Assembly: GCA_903887775.1 (NCBI GenBank)
Contig: CAISRB010000010.1
Location: 1 to 64,000 of the forward strand
DNA length: 64,000 bases
Source of the DNA: an uncultured Bacteroidales bacterium
GTDB lineage: Bacteria; Bacteroidota; Bacteroidia; Bacteroidales; FEN-979
Direction: 5' to 3'
Made by a program: the position numbers and the translations under genes. The number at the start of each line of letters is the position of its first letter. The first letter of the stretch is position 1. Below the pieces are notes generated by a model, which had not been told where the DNA came from, did not search any database, and worked only from the letters and a program-made list of their open reading frames with translations. Below, one piece after another: positions 28,598 through 38,296 of this stretch.

Positions 28598-29989
28598 TTA
28601 ATACCCCAGAATTTTCAGCATCGATTTATAACTCTGTTCTTTCGAAAATAATTTAGTATATGTTTCATCATTTTCATCGAGGTCAATCAGCACATGTTTA
28701 GGCGCCGGGATCAGGCAATGCTGTATTCCTCCGTAACCTCCAAGTGATTCCTGGTACGCTCCTGTATGAAACATCCCGATATACAGCGGAGGGTCCGTCG
28801 AAAATTTTGGAAGGAAAACAGCATTCGTATGGCCTTCTGCATTATAATAATCCTCACTGTCGCAAGTAAGCCCGCCAAGAAAGACCCTTTCGTATTCGGA
28901 ATCCCAGTTGTTTATTGCAAGTAAAATGAATTTCTGGTTGATAGCCCAGGTATCGGGAAGTGTGGTGATGAATGAACTATCGATCATATCCCAGGCTTCA
29001 CGGTCATTTTGTTTCTTCTGATCTACAACGCTGAAAAGTATTGCACCGGATTCACCTACTGTAAAAGAACCGAATTCAGTAAATATATCCGGTTCCGGAA
29101 CTTCGTTTTTCTCACAGATGTTCTTGATCTGTGCTGTAATCTCTTCGGCCATGTATTCATAGTCATAACTGAACTCCAGCGAGTTTTTAATAGGGAACCC
29201 TCCTCCGATATTCAGACCCGTAAGTTCAGGGCATACTTTTTTAAGTTCACAGTAGACCGATACTGATTTGTTCAACTCATTCCAGTAATAAGCTGTATCC
29301 TTAATGCCCGTATTGATAAAAAAGTGAAGCATTTTAAGCTCAAAATTTGGATTATCTTTAAGCTTTTCCATATAAAAAGGAAGAATGTCATTATACCTGA
29401 TACCCAGTCTTGAAGTATAAAAATCAAACTTGGGTTCTTCTTCAGAAGCTATTCTGATGCCTACTTTCATTTTGGTTTTCAGATAAGGCTCGTATTTATC
29501 GATCTCAAGTAAACTGTCCAATACAGCAATGGTATTCGAAAAACCATTATTTACGAGGCTGATCATATTCTCAATATACTGCGGGCGTTTAAAACCATTG
29601 CATATAATGTAGTTTTCCTTTTTTACAAAACCTCTTTTGTACAAATCTTCAATAATGGGCATGTCGAAGGCCGATGAAGTTTCAATATGCACCTCGTTTT
29701 TCAGAACTTCTTCGAGTACAAAACTGAAATGACTGCTCTTTGTACAATAACAATAATGATAATCACCCTGGTAATCAACTTTTGCCATTGCGACATTAAA
29801 AAGACGTTTAGCCTTCTGGATTTGCTGGCTTATCTTCGGAAGATAAGTAATTCTCAGGGGAGTTCCATACTGTTTAATGATGTCCATTAATGAAACTTTA
29901 TGAAAATGTAACTCATTTTCAATCACTTCAAACGCAGATTGCGGAAACTCAAAAGTCTGATCAACCAGATCACTGTATTTGATTTTCAT
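28598..29989 (-). CDS. speA: Arginine decarboxylase-type PLP enzyme (alanine-racemase fold)
   Basis: The 463-residue protein is a fold-type III PLP decarboxylase resembling the short arginine decarboxylases of Bacteroidota. The likely PLP Lys is Lys84 in HYCYCTKSSHFSF. Other motifs are HIETSSAFDMPI, ICNGFKR, MLHFFINTG, GLNIGGGFPIK (phosphate-binding Gly loop), TEFGSFTVGESG and the late GMFHTGAYQESLGGYGG. It would make agmatine from arginine. A diaminopimelate- or related decarboxylase is less likely given the pairing with the deoxyhypusine-synthase-like gene. No agmatinase gene is nearby. Confidence 0.82.
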   Translation of the reverse strand: MKIKYSDLVDQTFEFPQSAFEVIENELHFHKVSLMDIIKQYGTPLRITYLPKISQQIQKAKRLFNVAMAKVDYQGDYHYCYCTKSSHFSFVLEEVLKNEVHIETSSAFDMPIIEDLYKRGFVKKENYIICNGFKRPQYIENMISLVNNGFSNTIAVLDSLLEIDKYEPYLKTKMKVGIRIASEEEPKFDFYTSRLGIRYNDILPFYMEKLKDNPNFELKMLHFFINTGIKDTAYYWNELNKSVSVYCELKKVCPELTGLNIGGGFPIKNSLEFSYDYEYMAEEITAQIKNICEKNEVPEPDIFTEFGSFTVGESGAILFSVVDQKKQNDREAWDMIDSSFITTLPDTWAINQKFILLAINNWDSEYERVFLGGLTCDSEDYYNAEGHTNAVFLPKFSTDPPLYIGMFHTGAYQESLGGYGGIQHCLIPAPKHVLIDLDENDETYTKLFSKEQSYKSMLKILGY

Positions 29990-30066
29990 ATTAGAGTTGT
30001 TAGATGTAAGTAACTTACTTTATCTCTTTTTACTCAATGTAACTCACTTATGTTTCATTTTCTATG

Positions 30067-30074
30067 CAAAAGTA
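30067..30074 (-). promoter_or_regulatory. -7 promoter box for the polyamine gene pair
   Basis: TACTTTTG on the minus strand, about 77 nt before the decarboxylase start. The -33 element is weak. The gap to 30154 is shared with the divergent gene on the plus strand. Confidence 0.45.
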
Positions 30075-30106
30075 AAATAACATTTTCGTATATTTTAATA
30101 AATTAA

Positions 30107-30114
30107 TAAATTTG
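30107..30114 (+). promoter_or_regulatory. -7 promoter box for the helical unknown gene
   Basis: TAAATTTG lies 39 nt before the ATG at 30154, in the divergent gap. A TTTTCG about 19 nt upstream is a poor -33 match. Confidence 0.4.
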
Positions 30115-30153
30115 ATGGTTCCTGAAGGTATTTAATATTTAGCAACAATTATC

Positions 30154-30726
30154 ATGGGCAGTAATCCCCGGCCAATCAAAGACAACCGGCTTCGTGAAGA
30201 GCTGAAAAAGATCATCAATTCCTCTAAGGGGAGGAAGCATACCGACTACTTGGTTGAAATTCTCAGGACACATCCGGAATGGCATGATTGTCTTTTGGAT
30301 ATCTATTTATCGGACGAAGAACCGTTCAGCCGAAGACTTGTATGGGCTATTGACCTGTATTCGATGGAAAATACCGGAATAGTAACCCCTTATCTGGAAA
30401 CTATCGCCAAAATGCTGCCATTGTTCAGCCATGACGGATTAAGGCGGCATTCCCTGCATATTTTATCACGCTTCCCTCTTCCGGAAACAGAATTAGGCAG
30501 CCTGACGAGCATCTGTTTCGACTGGTTGATGAAGCCGGGTTATCCTGCAGCTATTAAAGTACATTGTATGGAAATACTGTATCATATTTCATTAAGCGTG
30601 CCTGAAATAAGCAAGGAACTTTCTGAATGTATAGAATTTCGCCTGAATGAAGAAACACCCGGCTTTAAAAACCGGGGCCTGAAGATCCTGAAAAACATAT
30701 CTTTGCAGCCGGGAGGAAAAAGTTAA
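30154..30726 (+). CDS. Small helical (HEAT-like) protein of unknown function
   Basis: I do not recognise a characterised family. The 190-residue product has no signal peptide and is nearly all helical, with repeating hydrophobic helix pairs (for example VTPYLETIAKMLPLF, LRRHSLHILSRF, AIKVHCMEILYHIS and GLKILKNIS), which suggests a HEAT or Armadillo-like scaffold. Such short proteins are commonly misnamed adenylosuccinate lyase in Bacteroidota databases; no lyase signature is visible. It is followed 49 nt later by a small secreted protein. Confidence 0.6.
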   Translation: MGSNPRPIKDNRLREELKKIINSSKGRKHTDYLVEILRTHPEWHDCLLDIYLSDEEPFSRRLVWAIDLYSMENTGIVTPYLETIAKMLPLFSHDGLRRHSLHILSRFPLPETELGSLTSICFDWLMKPGYPAAIKVHCMEILYHISLSVPEISKELSECIEFRLNEETPGFKNRGLKILKNISLQPGGKS

Positions 30727-30775
30727 AAGCTTTTTTACCGGTAAAAATATTTAACCTAAGCAAAATTCCGATTTT

Positions 30776-31210
30776 ATGAAAAAGTTTATTCGCCTTTTAC
30801 CCAGGTTTATTTCGCTGTCAATTTGCTTTTGGGTCATTTCACAGGGTCAATCTCAGATCATTTTCAGAAACAATCATAATGCCCAGGTATACGTAGCTAT
30901 GTGCCGTTATGTTGCCAGTGGAGGGTATTGGATGACGTCGGGCTGGTACACGATAGGAACGGGCGGTGAACGACTTGTTTTTGACATAATCTCACCATTG
31001 GACACCATTGGCTATTGGGCTATGACAACCATTTCCGAAGAAAAATTTGAAGGCAAAAAGAACCTTATCGTAAATGATGATTCAAAATTCGTGGTAAAGT
31101 ATGCCGACAAGCCTCAAACTGCTGGTCAAAACCCGAATTACAGCTGGCGTAAATTCATATTGCTCCGTCTTCCTCCGGGAACAACAAAAGGCACTATCTC
31201 TCTCAAGTAA
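30776..31210 (+). CDS. Small secreted protein resembling DUF1036
   Basis: The 144-residue product has an N-terminal signal peptide (about residues 1-27, ending GQSQ). The mature part has FRNNHNAQVYVAMCRY, then MTSGWYTIGTGGERLVFD and a WAMTTISEEKFEGKKNLIV strand region. The pattern of a residue-poor beta sandwich with GW-x-x-I-x-x-G is like DUF1036, which occurs in small periplasmic proteins of unknown role. The match is by eye only. Confidence 0.55.
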   Translation: MKKFIRLLPRFISLSICFWVISQGQSQIIFRNNHNAQVYVAMCRYVASGGYWMTSGWYTIGTGGERLVFDIISPLDTIGYWAMTTISEEKFEGKKNLIVNDDSKFVVKYADKPQTAGQNPNYSWRKFILLRLPPGTTKGTISLK

Positions 31211-31253
31211 AAGATAATTCAATCCACCCCTTTTATTTTTCGAGGAAAAGTTC

Positions 31254-31261
31254 TAATTTTG
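31254..31261 (+). promoter_or_regulatory. -7 promoter box for secDF
   Basis: TAATTTTG followed by CACCCTC, almost the same as the ribosomal promoter (TAATTTTGCACCCTC on its strand). It lies 49 nt before the secDF ATG. Confidence 0.55.
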
Positions 31262-31310
31262 CACCCTCTAAAAAATCAGACAATAATTATCTTAATTAAA
31301 TTTTAACCTC

Positions 31311-34300
31311 ATGCAGAATAAAGGCGCTGTACAGCTATTTGCGATCATATTCGGTTTAGTTTGTTTGTTCCAGTTGTCGTTTACCTTTATCAGTTACCGG
31401 TATTCGATGAAAGCTGATGATTACGCCAATGCCCCCGTTGGAAAAGAACTGGCAGTTAAATTAGCCAGGGGCGATCAGGCCCGCCTGGAATATATCACCG
31501 ATTCCATTATCCGTTCCAGGTCTGAATATTTTAACGATTCGATGGCTAATGTCGATGTGTATAATATCCTTCTCAAGAAGTATACCCTGAAGGATGTAAG
31601 AGAACGGGAAATCAACCTCGGTCTTGACCTCAAGGGAGGTATGAACGTTACGATGGCCGTTTCAGTTCCTGAAGTGATACGCGCACTCTCGGGTTACAGC
31701 CAGGACCCCACCTTTAACAAGGCCCTCCAGCTGGCTATCCAGAAAGAGAAGAATAGTACATCTGATTTTGTGGACCTGTTCTCGGAATCATTTAAACAGG
31801 TGGATCCGAATGCAAAACTTGCAGCCATTTTCAACACTGTTGAATTAAAAGACAAGATCAACTTCAACACAACGAATGCTGAGGTTATCAAAGTGATCCG
31901 TGATGAAACGAATGGAGCGATTGACCGGACATATCATATCCTCACAACCCGTATTGACCGTTTTGGTGTTGTTCAGCCCAACATCCAGAAGCTTCAGACA
32001 GCAGGCCGTATCCTGATCGAATTGCCTGGTATCAAAGATCCCGAGCGTGTTCGTAAACTTTTACAGGGAACTGCACAACTTGAATTCTGGGAAACATACC
32101 AGTTTACCCAGCTGCATCCCTATCTGACAGAAGCCAATAAAAGGCTTGCTGCTATCATGAGCACCGGGGGAGATACCATTAAAAGTGATTCGGCAAAAAC
32201 TGAAACTTTACAAACTGCAAAAAGCCCAGGCAAGCAACCTGAACTATCAGCAAAGAAATCAGCCGTTAAGGAAAAAATTGCCTCTGCGAAGAAAGACAGT
32301 GCCAAAAAGGATACCTCAGGCGCAAATGCATTATTGAAGCAGCTGGGCAAAGATACTTCGAAGGGCTCGGCCATGAACAAGAAAGTGGAAACCGAACAGT
32401 GGATGAAGAACAATCCGTTATTTGCGGTGCTTGCCATGAATATTTACCAGACGAAAGATGGGCAGTACCAGGCAGGCCAGAACGCACTTGTCGGGAGAGC
32501 TATGATCAAGGATACAGCCAAGGTCAATTATATGCTTCGTCTTGTAAAACATCTCTTCCCCAGGGACCTGAAGCTCGCATGGACCGTTAAGCCCGGCGAT
32601 GAGGCCAAAGACGTTCTATCTCTCGTTGCTCTCAAGGTGACTTCCAGGGATGGTTCACCCGCACTCGGTGGTGATGTGATCACTTCTGCCCGTCAGGACT
32701 ATGACCAGAACGGAAGAGTTGAAGTTTCGATGTCGATGAACGGGGAAGGCGCCCGTATCTGGAAAAGACTCACTGGTGACAACATCGGAAAGCAGATCGC
32801 TATCGTTCTCGATGGTTATGTTTACAGTTTTCCCAATGTAAACGGGGAGATACCCAACGGGATGTCATCCATCTCGGGAGGGAGTATGACGGTTGAAGAA
32901 GCCCAGGACCTTGCAAACATCCTTAAAGCCGGTAAACTCCCGGCCCCTGCCCGAATCGTACAGGAAGAAGTGGTAGGCCCTTCACTGGGTAATGAATCAA
33001 TCCACAGAGGTCTTATATCATTTATCATCGCCTTTATCGGGGTTCTTCTTTATATGTCGCTGTACTACAGGGGTGCCGGCCACGTTGCCGATATCGCACT
33101 TTTTTGCAACGTTTTCTTCCTCTTCGGTGTTCTTGCATCGATCGGAGCCGTGCTGACCCTCCCCGGTATTGCAGGTATCGTACTGACCCTTGCTATGGCA
33201 GTCGACTCGAACGTTATCATCTACGAACGTATGCGTGAGGAGATGCGGGCCGGGAAAGGCATGAGGCTTGTCGTGAAAGACGGTTTCAAACACGCACTTT
33301 CGGCCATCATCGACGGTCACGTTACAACAATCCTTACCGGTATCGTGCTTTACATCTTCGGTTCAGGACCTATCCAGGGTTTTGCAACCACCCTGGTCAT
33401 CGGTCTTCTCCTTTCGCTGTTCACCTCGATCTTTATTGCCAGGCTTGTCTTTGAATGGATGCTCGACAAGAATATGACCATCACAACAGGCTACAAATGG
33501 AGCCAGAATTTGTTCCAGAACACGAAGATCAATTTTATCGGCCTCCGTTACAAGATGTACATCCTGTCTATCGCCATCATCATCCCGGGCATCATTTCGA
33601 TCTTTATCCGCGGTCTTGATCCAGGCCTTGACTTTACCGGTGGCCGCAGCTATGTGGTACGTTTCGACGAGCCTGTAAAAACATCGGACTTACGTGAATC
33701 TCTTGGAAAAGTCTTCAAGGAATATCCTGAAGTAAAGACCTTTGGTCCAAACAACCAGGTCAAGATCACAACCAAGTTCATGATCAATGAGCGTACACAG
33801 CAGGCCGACTCCTTAGTCAACCTCAGGCTCTATGAAGGGACCAGGAGCTTCTACAAGACCCCGATCACGTTTAAAGAATTCAAGTCGGGTGAGCCCAAGA
33901 AGGCAATCGGTGAAATGAGCTCGCAGCGAGTTGACCCCACAATCAGTTATGCCCTTATCTGGCAGGCTGTAATGGCTGTATTCTTCTCCCTCATTATTAT
34001 ATTTATTTACATAGCACTGAGGTTTAAGAACTGGCAGTTTGGTTTAGGCGGTGTGGTATCGCTCTTCCATGACACACTCATCATAATCACCATGTTTACC
34101 CTGTTCCATGGCATTCTTCCGTTCAGCATGGAAGTTGACCAGCAGTTCATCGCTGCACTTCTTACAATTATCGGGTATTCGATTATGGATACGGTTATCA
34201 TCTTCGACAGGATCCGTGAATACAGGGGATTGTATCCCAAACGCGACCTGGCCGACAATATCAACGGTGCTATCAATTCAACCCTTGGACGAACCATTAA

Positions 34301-34511
34301 CACATCCGGAGTCACCCTGGTTGTACTGATTGTTATTTTCATCTTTGGTGGTGAAGTTCTCCGCGGGTTCACTTTTGCTCTTCTCGTCGGAGTTATCTCC
34401 GGGACTTATTCGTCGGTTTTCAATGCAACCCCGGTTGCCTATGATATTCTGATGGCCCAGAAACGCCGCAAGGAAAAGAAAGAGCTTGAAGCAAAAGGAA
34501 AATCAAAGTAA
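31311..34511 (+). CDS. secDF: Fused protein translocase subunit SecDF
   Basis: SecD and SecF use the proton gradient to help the Sec channel export proteins. Here they are one 1066-residue polypeptide. The SecD half has an N-terminal helix, the D1 motif VREREINLGLDLKGGMNVTM (about residues 95-115), and late helices with AVDSNVIIYERMREEMRAGK. A Lys/Ser/Ala-rich insert (about 285-365) breaks the periplasmic part, a feature seen in other Bacteroidota. The SecF half begins near 745 with GLDPGLDFTGGRSYVVRF and has MDTVIIFDRIRE. Both halves look intact. Confidence 0.97.
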   Translation: MQNKGAVQLFAIIFGLVCLFQLSFTFISYRYSMKADDYANAPVGKELAVKLARGDQARLEYITDSIIRSRSEYFNDSMANVDVYNILLKKYTLKDVREREINLGLDLKGGMNVTMAVSVPEVIRALSGYSQDPTFNKALQLAIQKEKNSTSDFVDLFSESFKQVDPNAKLAAIFNTVELKDKINFNTTNAEVIKVIRDETNGAIDRTYHILTTRIDRFGVVQPNIQKLQTAGRILIELPGIKDPERVRKLLQGTAQLEFWETYQFTQLHPYLTEANKRLAAIMSTGGDTIKSDSAKTETLQTAKSPGKQPELSAKKSAVKEKIASAKKDSAKKDTSGANALLKQLGKDTSKGSAMNKKVETEQWMKNNPLFAVLAMNIYQTKDGQYQAGQNALVGRAMIKDTAKVNYMLRLVKHLFPRDLKLAWTVKPGDEAKDVLSLVALKVTSRDGSPALGGDVITSARQDYDQNGRVEVSMSMNGEGARIWKRLTGDNIGKQIAIVLDGYVYSFPNVNGEIPNGMSSISGGSMTVEEAQDLANILKAGKLPAPARIVQEEVVGPSLGNESIHRGLISFIIAFIGVLLYMSLYYRGAGHVADIALFCNVFFLFGVLASIGAVLTLPGIAGIVLTLAMAVDSNVIIYERMREEMRAGKGMRLVVKDGFKHALSAIIDGHVTTILTGIVLYIFGSGPIQGFATTLVIGLLLSLFTSIFIARLVFEWMLDKNMTITTGYKWSQNLFQNTKINFIGLRYKMYILSIAIIIPGIISIFIRGLDPGLDFTGGRSYVVRFDEPVKTSDLRESLGKVFKEYPEVKTFGPNNQVKITTKFMINERTQQADSLVNLRLYEGTRSFYKTPITFKEFKSGEPKKAIGEMSSQRVDPTISYALIWQAVMAVFFSLIIIFIYIALRFKNWQFGLGGVVSLFHDTLIIITMFTLFHGILPFSMEVDQQFIAALLTIIGYSIMDTVIIFDRIREYRGLYPKRDLADNINGAINSTLGRTINTSGVTLVVLIVIFIFGGEVLRGFTFALLVGVISGTYSSVFNATPVAYDILMAQKRRKEKKELEAKGKSK

Positions 34512-34541
34512 TCCGGCAGTCCGGAACACTCTTTAATATGT

Positions 34542-34576
34542 AAAAAAGGCTGACCCTGATCAGGGCAGCCTTTTTT
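34542..34576 (+). terminator. Terminator after secDF
   Basis: A hairpin with outer stem AAAAGGCTG/CAGCCTTTT and inner CCCTGATCAGGG, followed by a T-run. An A-run on the left makes it potentially bidirectional. It lies about 30 nt after the secDF stop. Confidence 0.85.
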
Positions 34577-34607
34577 ATTTCAGGACGGAAGGAATTACAC
34601 TTTTCTG

Positions 34608-34615
34608 TATATTTG
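34608..34615 (+). promoter_or_regulatory. -7 promoter box for the PorE-like gene
   Basis: TATATTTG overlaps the upstream in-frame ATG at 34613, so that ATG should not be transcribed. Transcription would begin near 34622, which supports the ATG at 34646. Confidence 0.5.
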
Positions 34616-34645
34616 TGCGTTATTCCAGCTAATAATATTCCTGTA

Positions 34646-37096
34646 ATGCATCCGAAAAGCCTTATTGTTTTTATAGTCACCTTTTTGTTTTTCACCTTTC
34701 CGGTCGTTGCACAGAATAAAGCCACCAGAGCTGCCGATGATGCATTTACCGACCAGATGTATTTCACCGCACTCCAGAAATACCAGAAAGCATCTTCAAA
34801 AGTCAAGAAGAACAAGGCTGAACGTGACAGGATCACCTTCCGCATAGCTGAGTGTTACAGGATGATGAATAATACGAAGAAAGCCGAGACTGCTTACAAA
34901 CGGCTTCTGAATAACGTTAAATTTATCAAAGATGAACCCCGGGTACTTCTTTACTATGCCAATGCGTTGAAGGCTAACGGCAATTACGATGAAGCTATCA
35001 AGCAATACCAGGCTTATAAAGACCTGGCTCCCAAAGACTCAAAAGGTGAGCAGGGGATTGAGACCTGCAAACTTGCGAAGGAATGGATCGCCAGCCCCAC
35101 AAAATATACCGTTAAATGGGAAAAAGCGCTGAATTCGAAAGAAGACGATTTTGCCCCTGCCTATGCTGATAAAAAATACGGGTCCATTATTTTCACCTCC
35201 GACAGGGATGCTTCAAAAGGAAAGGATTTGGATAACTGGACAGGCTTAAAATTTTCAGACCTTTACCTGTCGAGGAAGGACCGTAAAAACGAATGGAGCA
35301 AGCCTGTTCTTGCCGATCAGGCCGGAATGATAAACACCAATGCAAACGATGGGGTTGGGCAGTTTGATCCGAAATTCATACATTTTTATTTTACCCGCTG
35401 CTACAATGACTCCAGAAAGAAGAACGGTTGCCAGATCTTCATGAGCAGCCGTACAGGCAGTAAAAACTGGGGAGATCCTGAAAAGATCGAGCTGGGAGGC
35501 GACAGTGCGAGCATATACGGACATCCTTCAGTTTCAAATGCAGATGTTATTTATTTTTCAGCAGAAATCCCGGGAGGAGCCGGAGGGAAAGACATCTGGA
35601 GGGCAAGTAAAAAAAGCGGGAAATGGGTTAAAGAAAACCTGGGCCCTCTTATTAATACCCCGGGTAACGAATTATTCCCGTTTATCAGGGATGACAGCAT
35701 CCTTTACTTTGCTTCTGACGGACTTCCGGGAATGGGTGGCATGGACATTTTCCGCTCTGTTTATTCGAAGGGAAAATGGAGCACCCCCGAGAACATGAAA
35801 TCTCCTATAAATTCCCCGGCCGACGATCTGTCGATAGTCTTTAATGCCGAAGAATCCGAAGAAGGGCTGTTTACTTCGAACCGGCCGGGAGGCAAGGGAA
35901 GAGATGATATATACTCCTTCGTCATACCTCCTATTTATTACACCCTGGAAGGAACCGTGACCGACGACCGTTCATTATTGCCTGTTCAGGGCGCTGAAGT
36001 CAGGGCTGTCGGTACAAACGGCCGTACGTTTAAATATACAACCGACGAAAAAGGTCACTACAGCTTTAATAAAATGCAGATCAATGCAAACACCACATAC
36101 GATATTCTGGTTACGAAGAAAGATTATTTTAACGAAAAAGGCCGTGAAACCACGGTTGGTTTGGAAAAAAGCAAAGACCTCACAAGGAACTTTGTCATGA
36201 AGCCGATTCCGAAAAAGCCTGTTGTTCTGCCCGATATCCTTTATGACCTTGCGAAATGGGACCTTAAGCCCCAGTACCAGGATTCGCTCCAGGGACTTAT
36301 TGAAACCCTTGATGCCAATGAGAACATTGTCATAGAACTTGCCGCTTACACTGATTCCCGCGACACTGAAGAACGAAATGACATCCTGTCACAAAAACGT
36401 GCGCAAAGTGTCGTTGATTATCTCATCTCAAGAGGTATTGATCCTGACCGGCTGGTTGCAAAAGGTTACGGTGAAAGAGTTCCCAGGACACTCTCGAGGG
36501 ACTTTACAAGGGAAGGTTACACCTTTATTGCAGGAACAGTGCTGTCCGACTCAGTCATCAACCTGCTCCCGAATGTTGCTGTGAAGGAAGCTGCACATCA
36601 GCTGAACCGCCGTACAGAATTCACTGTACTGAGAAACGATTTTATACCTAAAACCACACCTTCGAAGACCCCGGTTACAGCCAGGATCGAAGTGGTTATA
36701 GCCCCTGAAGTAAACGGCACAGCATTGAGCAAACTCAAGGATGGGTCATATTCAGGTTTTTGCTTTATCAATGGAATAAGTACTGAGTTTATTTATGATC
36801 CGGCCGAAAAAGATATGTTCATTACTTCCGCATACGCGTTTACCCTGCTTAAAGATGGAGTAATAGATAAAAACGACTTTGAAGGCGATGCCTCGAAACT
36901 GATCCAGGAAAAGGCCATCAGTGAAAAAGCCGTGATCACGCTGAAAGAAGTACGTATTGCGAAGAACACCGTCAGGGATCTTAAAGTAATTGTAAACTCC
37001 AAGATCCATGGCAGCTTTGAGTTTGGCACCAATAACATGAAAAAATTCGGTAATTTCCATATCGATGATCAAAAGGGACAGCTGATCTTTGATTGA
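34646..37096 (+). CDS. PorE-like OmpA-family protein with a degenerate retropepsin-like C-terminal domain
   Basis: The 816-residue protein has a signal peptide ending near residue 23 (FPVVAQ). The order TPR repeats (about 30-150), PD40-type propeller (about 165-440, repeats such as GKDIWRASKK, GGMDIFRSVYS and GRDDIYSF), a carboxypeptidase-regulatory-like domain (about 447-530) and an OmpA peptidoglycan-binding domain (about 540-670, ELAAYTDSRDTEERN then AAHQLNRRTEF) is that of PorE, a type IX secretion component. Unusually, a further 130 residues follow. They resemble a clan AA aspartic protease (AYAFTLLKDGVIDKNDFEG; GTNNMKKFGNFHID), but the catalytic DTG is Asp718-Pro-Ala. The start is chosen from the promoter and signal peptide. 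Other TPR-OmpA paralogues exist in Bacteroidota, so PorE is not certain. Confidence 0.8.
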   Translation: MHPKSLIVFIVTFLFFTFPVVAQNKATRAADDAFTDQMYFTALQKYQKASSKVKKNKAERDRITFRIAECYRMMNNTKKAETAYKRLLNNVKFIKDEPRVLLYYANALKANGNYDEAIKQYQAYKDLAPKDSKGEQGIETCKLAKEWIASPTKYTVKWEKALNSKEDDFAPAYADKKYGSIIFTSDRDASKGKDLDNWTGLKFSDLYLSRKDRKNEWSKPVLADQAGMINTNANDGVGQFDPKFIHFYFTRCYNDSRKKNGCQIFMSSRTGSKNWGDPEKIELGGDSASIYGHPSVSNADVIYFSAEIPGGAGGKDIWRASKKSGKWVKENLGPLINTPGNELFPFIRDDSILYFASDGLPGMGGMDIFRSVYSKGKWSTPENMKSPINSPADDLSIVFNAEESEEGLFTSNRPGGKGRDDIYSFVIPPIYYTLEGTVTDDRSLLPVQGAEVRAVGTNGRTFKYTTDEKGHYSFNKMQINANTTYDILVTKKDYFNEKGRETTVGLEKSKDLTRNFVMKPIPKKPVVLPDILYDLAKWDLKPQYQDSLQGLIETLDANENIVIELAAYTDSRDTEERNDILSQKRAQSVVDYLISRGIDPDRLVAKGYGERVPRTLSRDFTREGYTFIAGTVLSDSVINLLPNVAVKEAAHQLNRRTEFTVLRNDFIPKTTPSKTPVTARIEVVIAPEVNGTALSKLKDGSYSGFCFINGISTEFIYDPAEKDMFITSAYAFTLLKDGVIDKNDFEGDASKLIQEKAISEKAVITLKEVRIAKNTVRDLKVIVNSKIHGSFEFGTNNMKKFGNFHIDDQKGQLIFD

Positions 37097-37099
37097 CCT

Positions 37100-38269
37100 A
37101 TGAGCGATAAGTCGAGATATGATAAGAGAGGTGTATCGTCTCAAAAAGAAGATGTTCACTCGGCTATAAAAGATATTGACAAGGGGATTTTCCCAAAAGC
37201 TTTCTGTAAAATAATTCCTGATATACTCGGGGGCGATGAAGCCTGGTGCAACATTATGCATGCCGATGGAGCAGGCACCAAATCATCTCTCGCTTACATA
37301 TACTGGAAAGAAACCGGCGATCTGTCGGTTTGGAAGGGAATTGCACAGGATGCCATTGTGATGAATCTCGATGACCTGCTTTGTGTAGGTGCAACTGACA
37401 ATATTCTTCTTTCTTCAACGATCGGAAGGAACAAACACCTGATCCCGGGTGAAGTGATTGCAGAGATCATCGCCGGCACTGAAGAGTTCCTTGCCTTAAT
37501 GCGCTCCCACGGCATCGGTATCTGGTCAACAGGAGGGGAGACTGCCGATATTGGTGACCTGGTGCGGACAATCGTTGTAGATTCCACTGTCTGCTGCCGG
37601 ATGAGGCGCACCGAGGTCATAGATAATTCCCGTATCCAGGAGGGTGATGTGATTGTCGGACTGGCATCATTCGGGCAAACTTCCTATGAAAAAGAATATA
37701 ACGCTGGTATGGGCAGTAACGGGCTGACGTCCGCCCGGCATGACGTTTTTCGTAAGGAACATGCAGGCTTATTCCCCGAAAGCTTTGATCCGGCAATTCC
37801 CCACGACCTTGTTTATTCGGGGAAAAAAAACCTGACAGATCCTTCGGAAATCCCCGGAATAAACATCGGGAAACTATTGCTCTCACCTACACGGACCTAT
37901 GCTCCCGTAATTAAATTGATTCTTGGCAATTTCAAAAAAGACATTCATGGTATAATTCACTGCAGTGGAGGGGGGCAAACGAAGGTCTTACATTTTACAG
38001 GGAATCAACATATTGTCAAGAACAATCTTTTCCCCACCCCTCCCCTTTTCCGCCTGATACAGGAACAGTCCGGAACTGACTGGAAAGAGATGTACAGGGT
38101 ATTCAACATGGGGCATCGTATGGAATTATACGTCACAAAGTCTGTAGCCGACAGCCTTATTGAGATTGCCTCCTCCTTCCAACTCGAAGCCAGGATCATA
38201 GGGCATGTCGGGAAATCCGGGTCACCCAGGCTTACAGTTGTATCGGAACACGGGGAGTTTTGCTACTGA
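37100..38269 (+). CDS. purM: Phosphoribosylformylglycinamidine cyclo-ligase (AIR synthetase)
   Basis: PurM makes aminoimidazole ribonucleotide in step five of purine synthesis. The 389-residue protein shows MHADGAGTKSSLAY (about residues 53-66), the DDLLCVGA segment, the STGGETADIGDLVRTIVVD loop and IIHCSGGGQTKVLHF. It is longer than E. coli PurM (about 345), as the Bacteroidota form usually is. It starts three nucleotides after the PorE-like stop, so the two are probably cotranscribed even though unrelated in function. Confidence 0.92.
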   Translation: MSDKSRYDKRGVSSQKEDVHSAIKDIDKGIFPKAFCKIIPDILGGDEAWCNIMHADGAGTKSSLAYIYWKETGDLSVWKGIAQDAIVMNLDDLLCVGATDNILLSSTIGRNKHLIPGEVIAEIIAGTEEFLALMRSHGIGIWSTGGETADIGDLVRTIVVDSTVCCRMRRTEVIDNSRIQEGDVIVGLASFGQTSYEKEYNAGMGSNGLTSARHDVFRKEHAGLFPESFDPAIPHDLVYSGKKNLTDPSEIPGINIGKLLLSPTRTYAPVIKLILGNFKKDIHGIIHCSGGGQTKVLHFTGNQHIVKNNLFPTPPLFRLIQEQSGTDWKEMYRVFNMGHRMELYVTKSVADSLIEIASSFQLEARIIGHVGKSGSPRLTVVSEHGEFCY

Positions 38270-38296
38270 AGTACCACGGCAGGATGTAAGACATGC

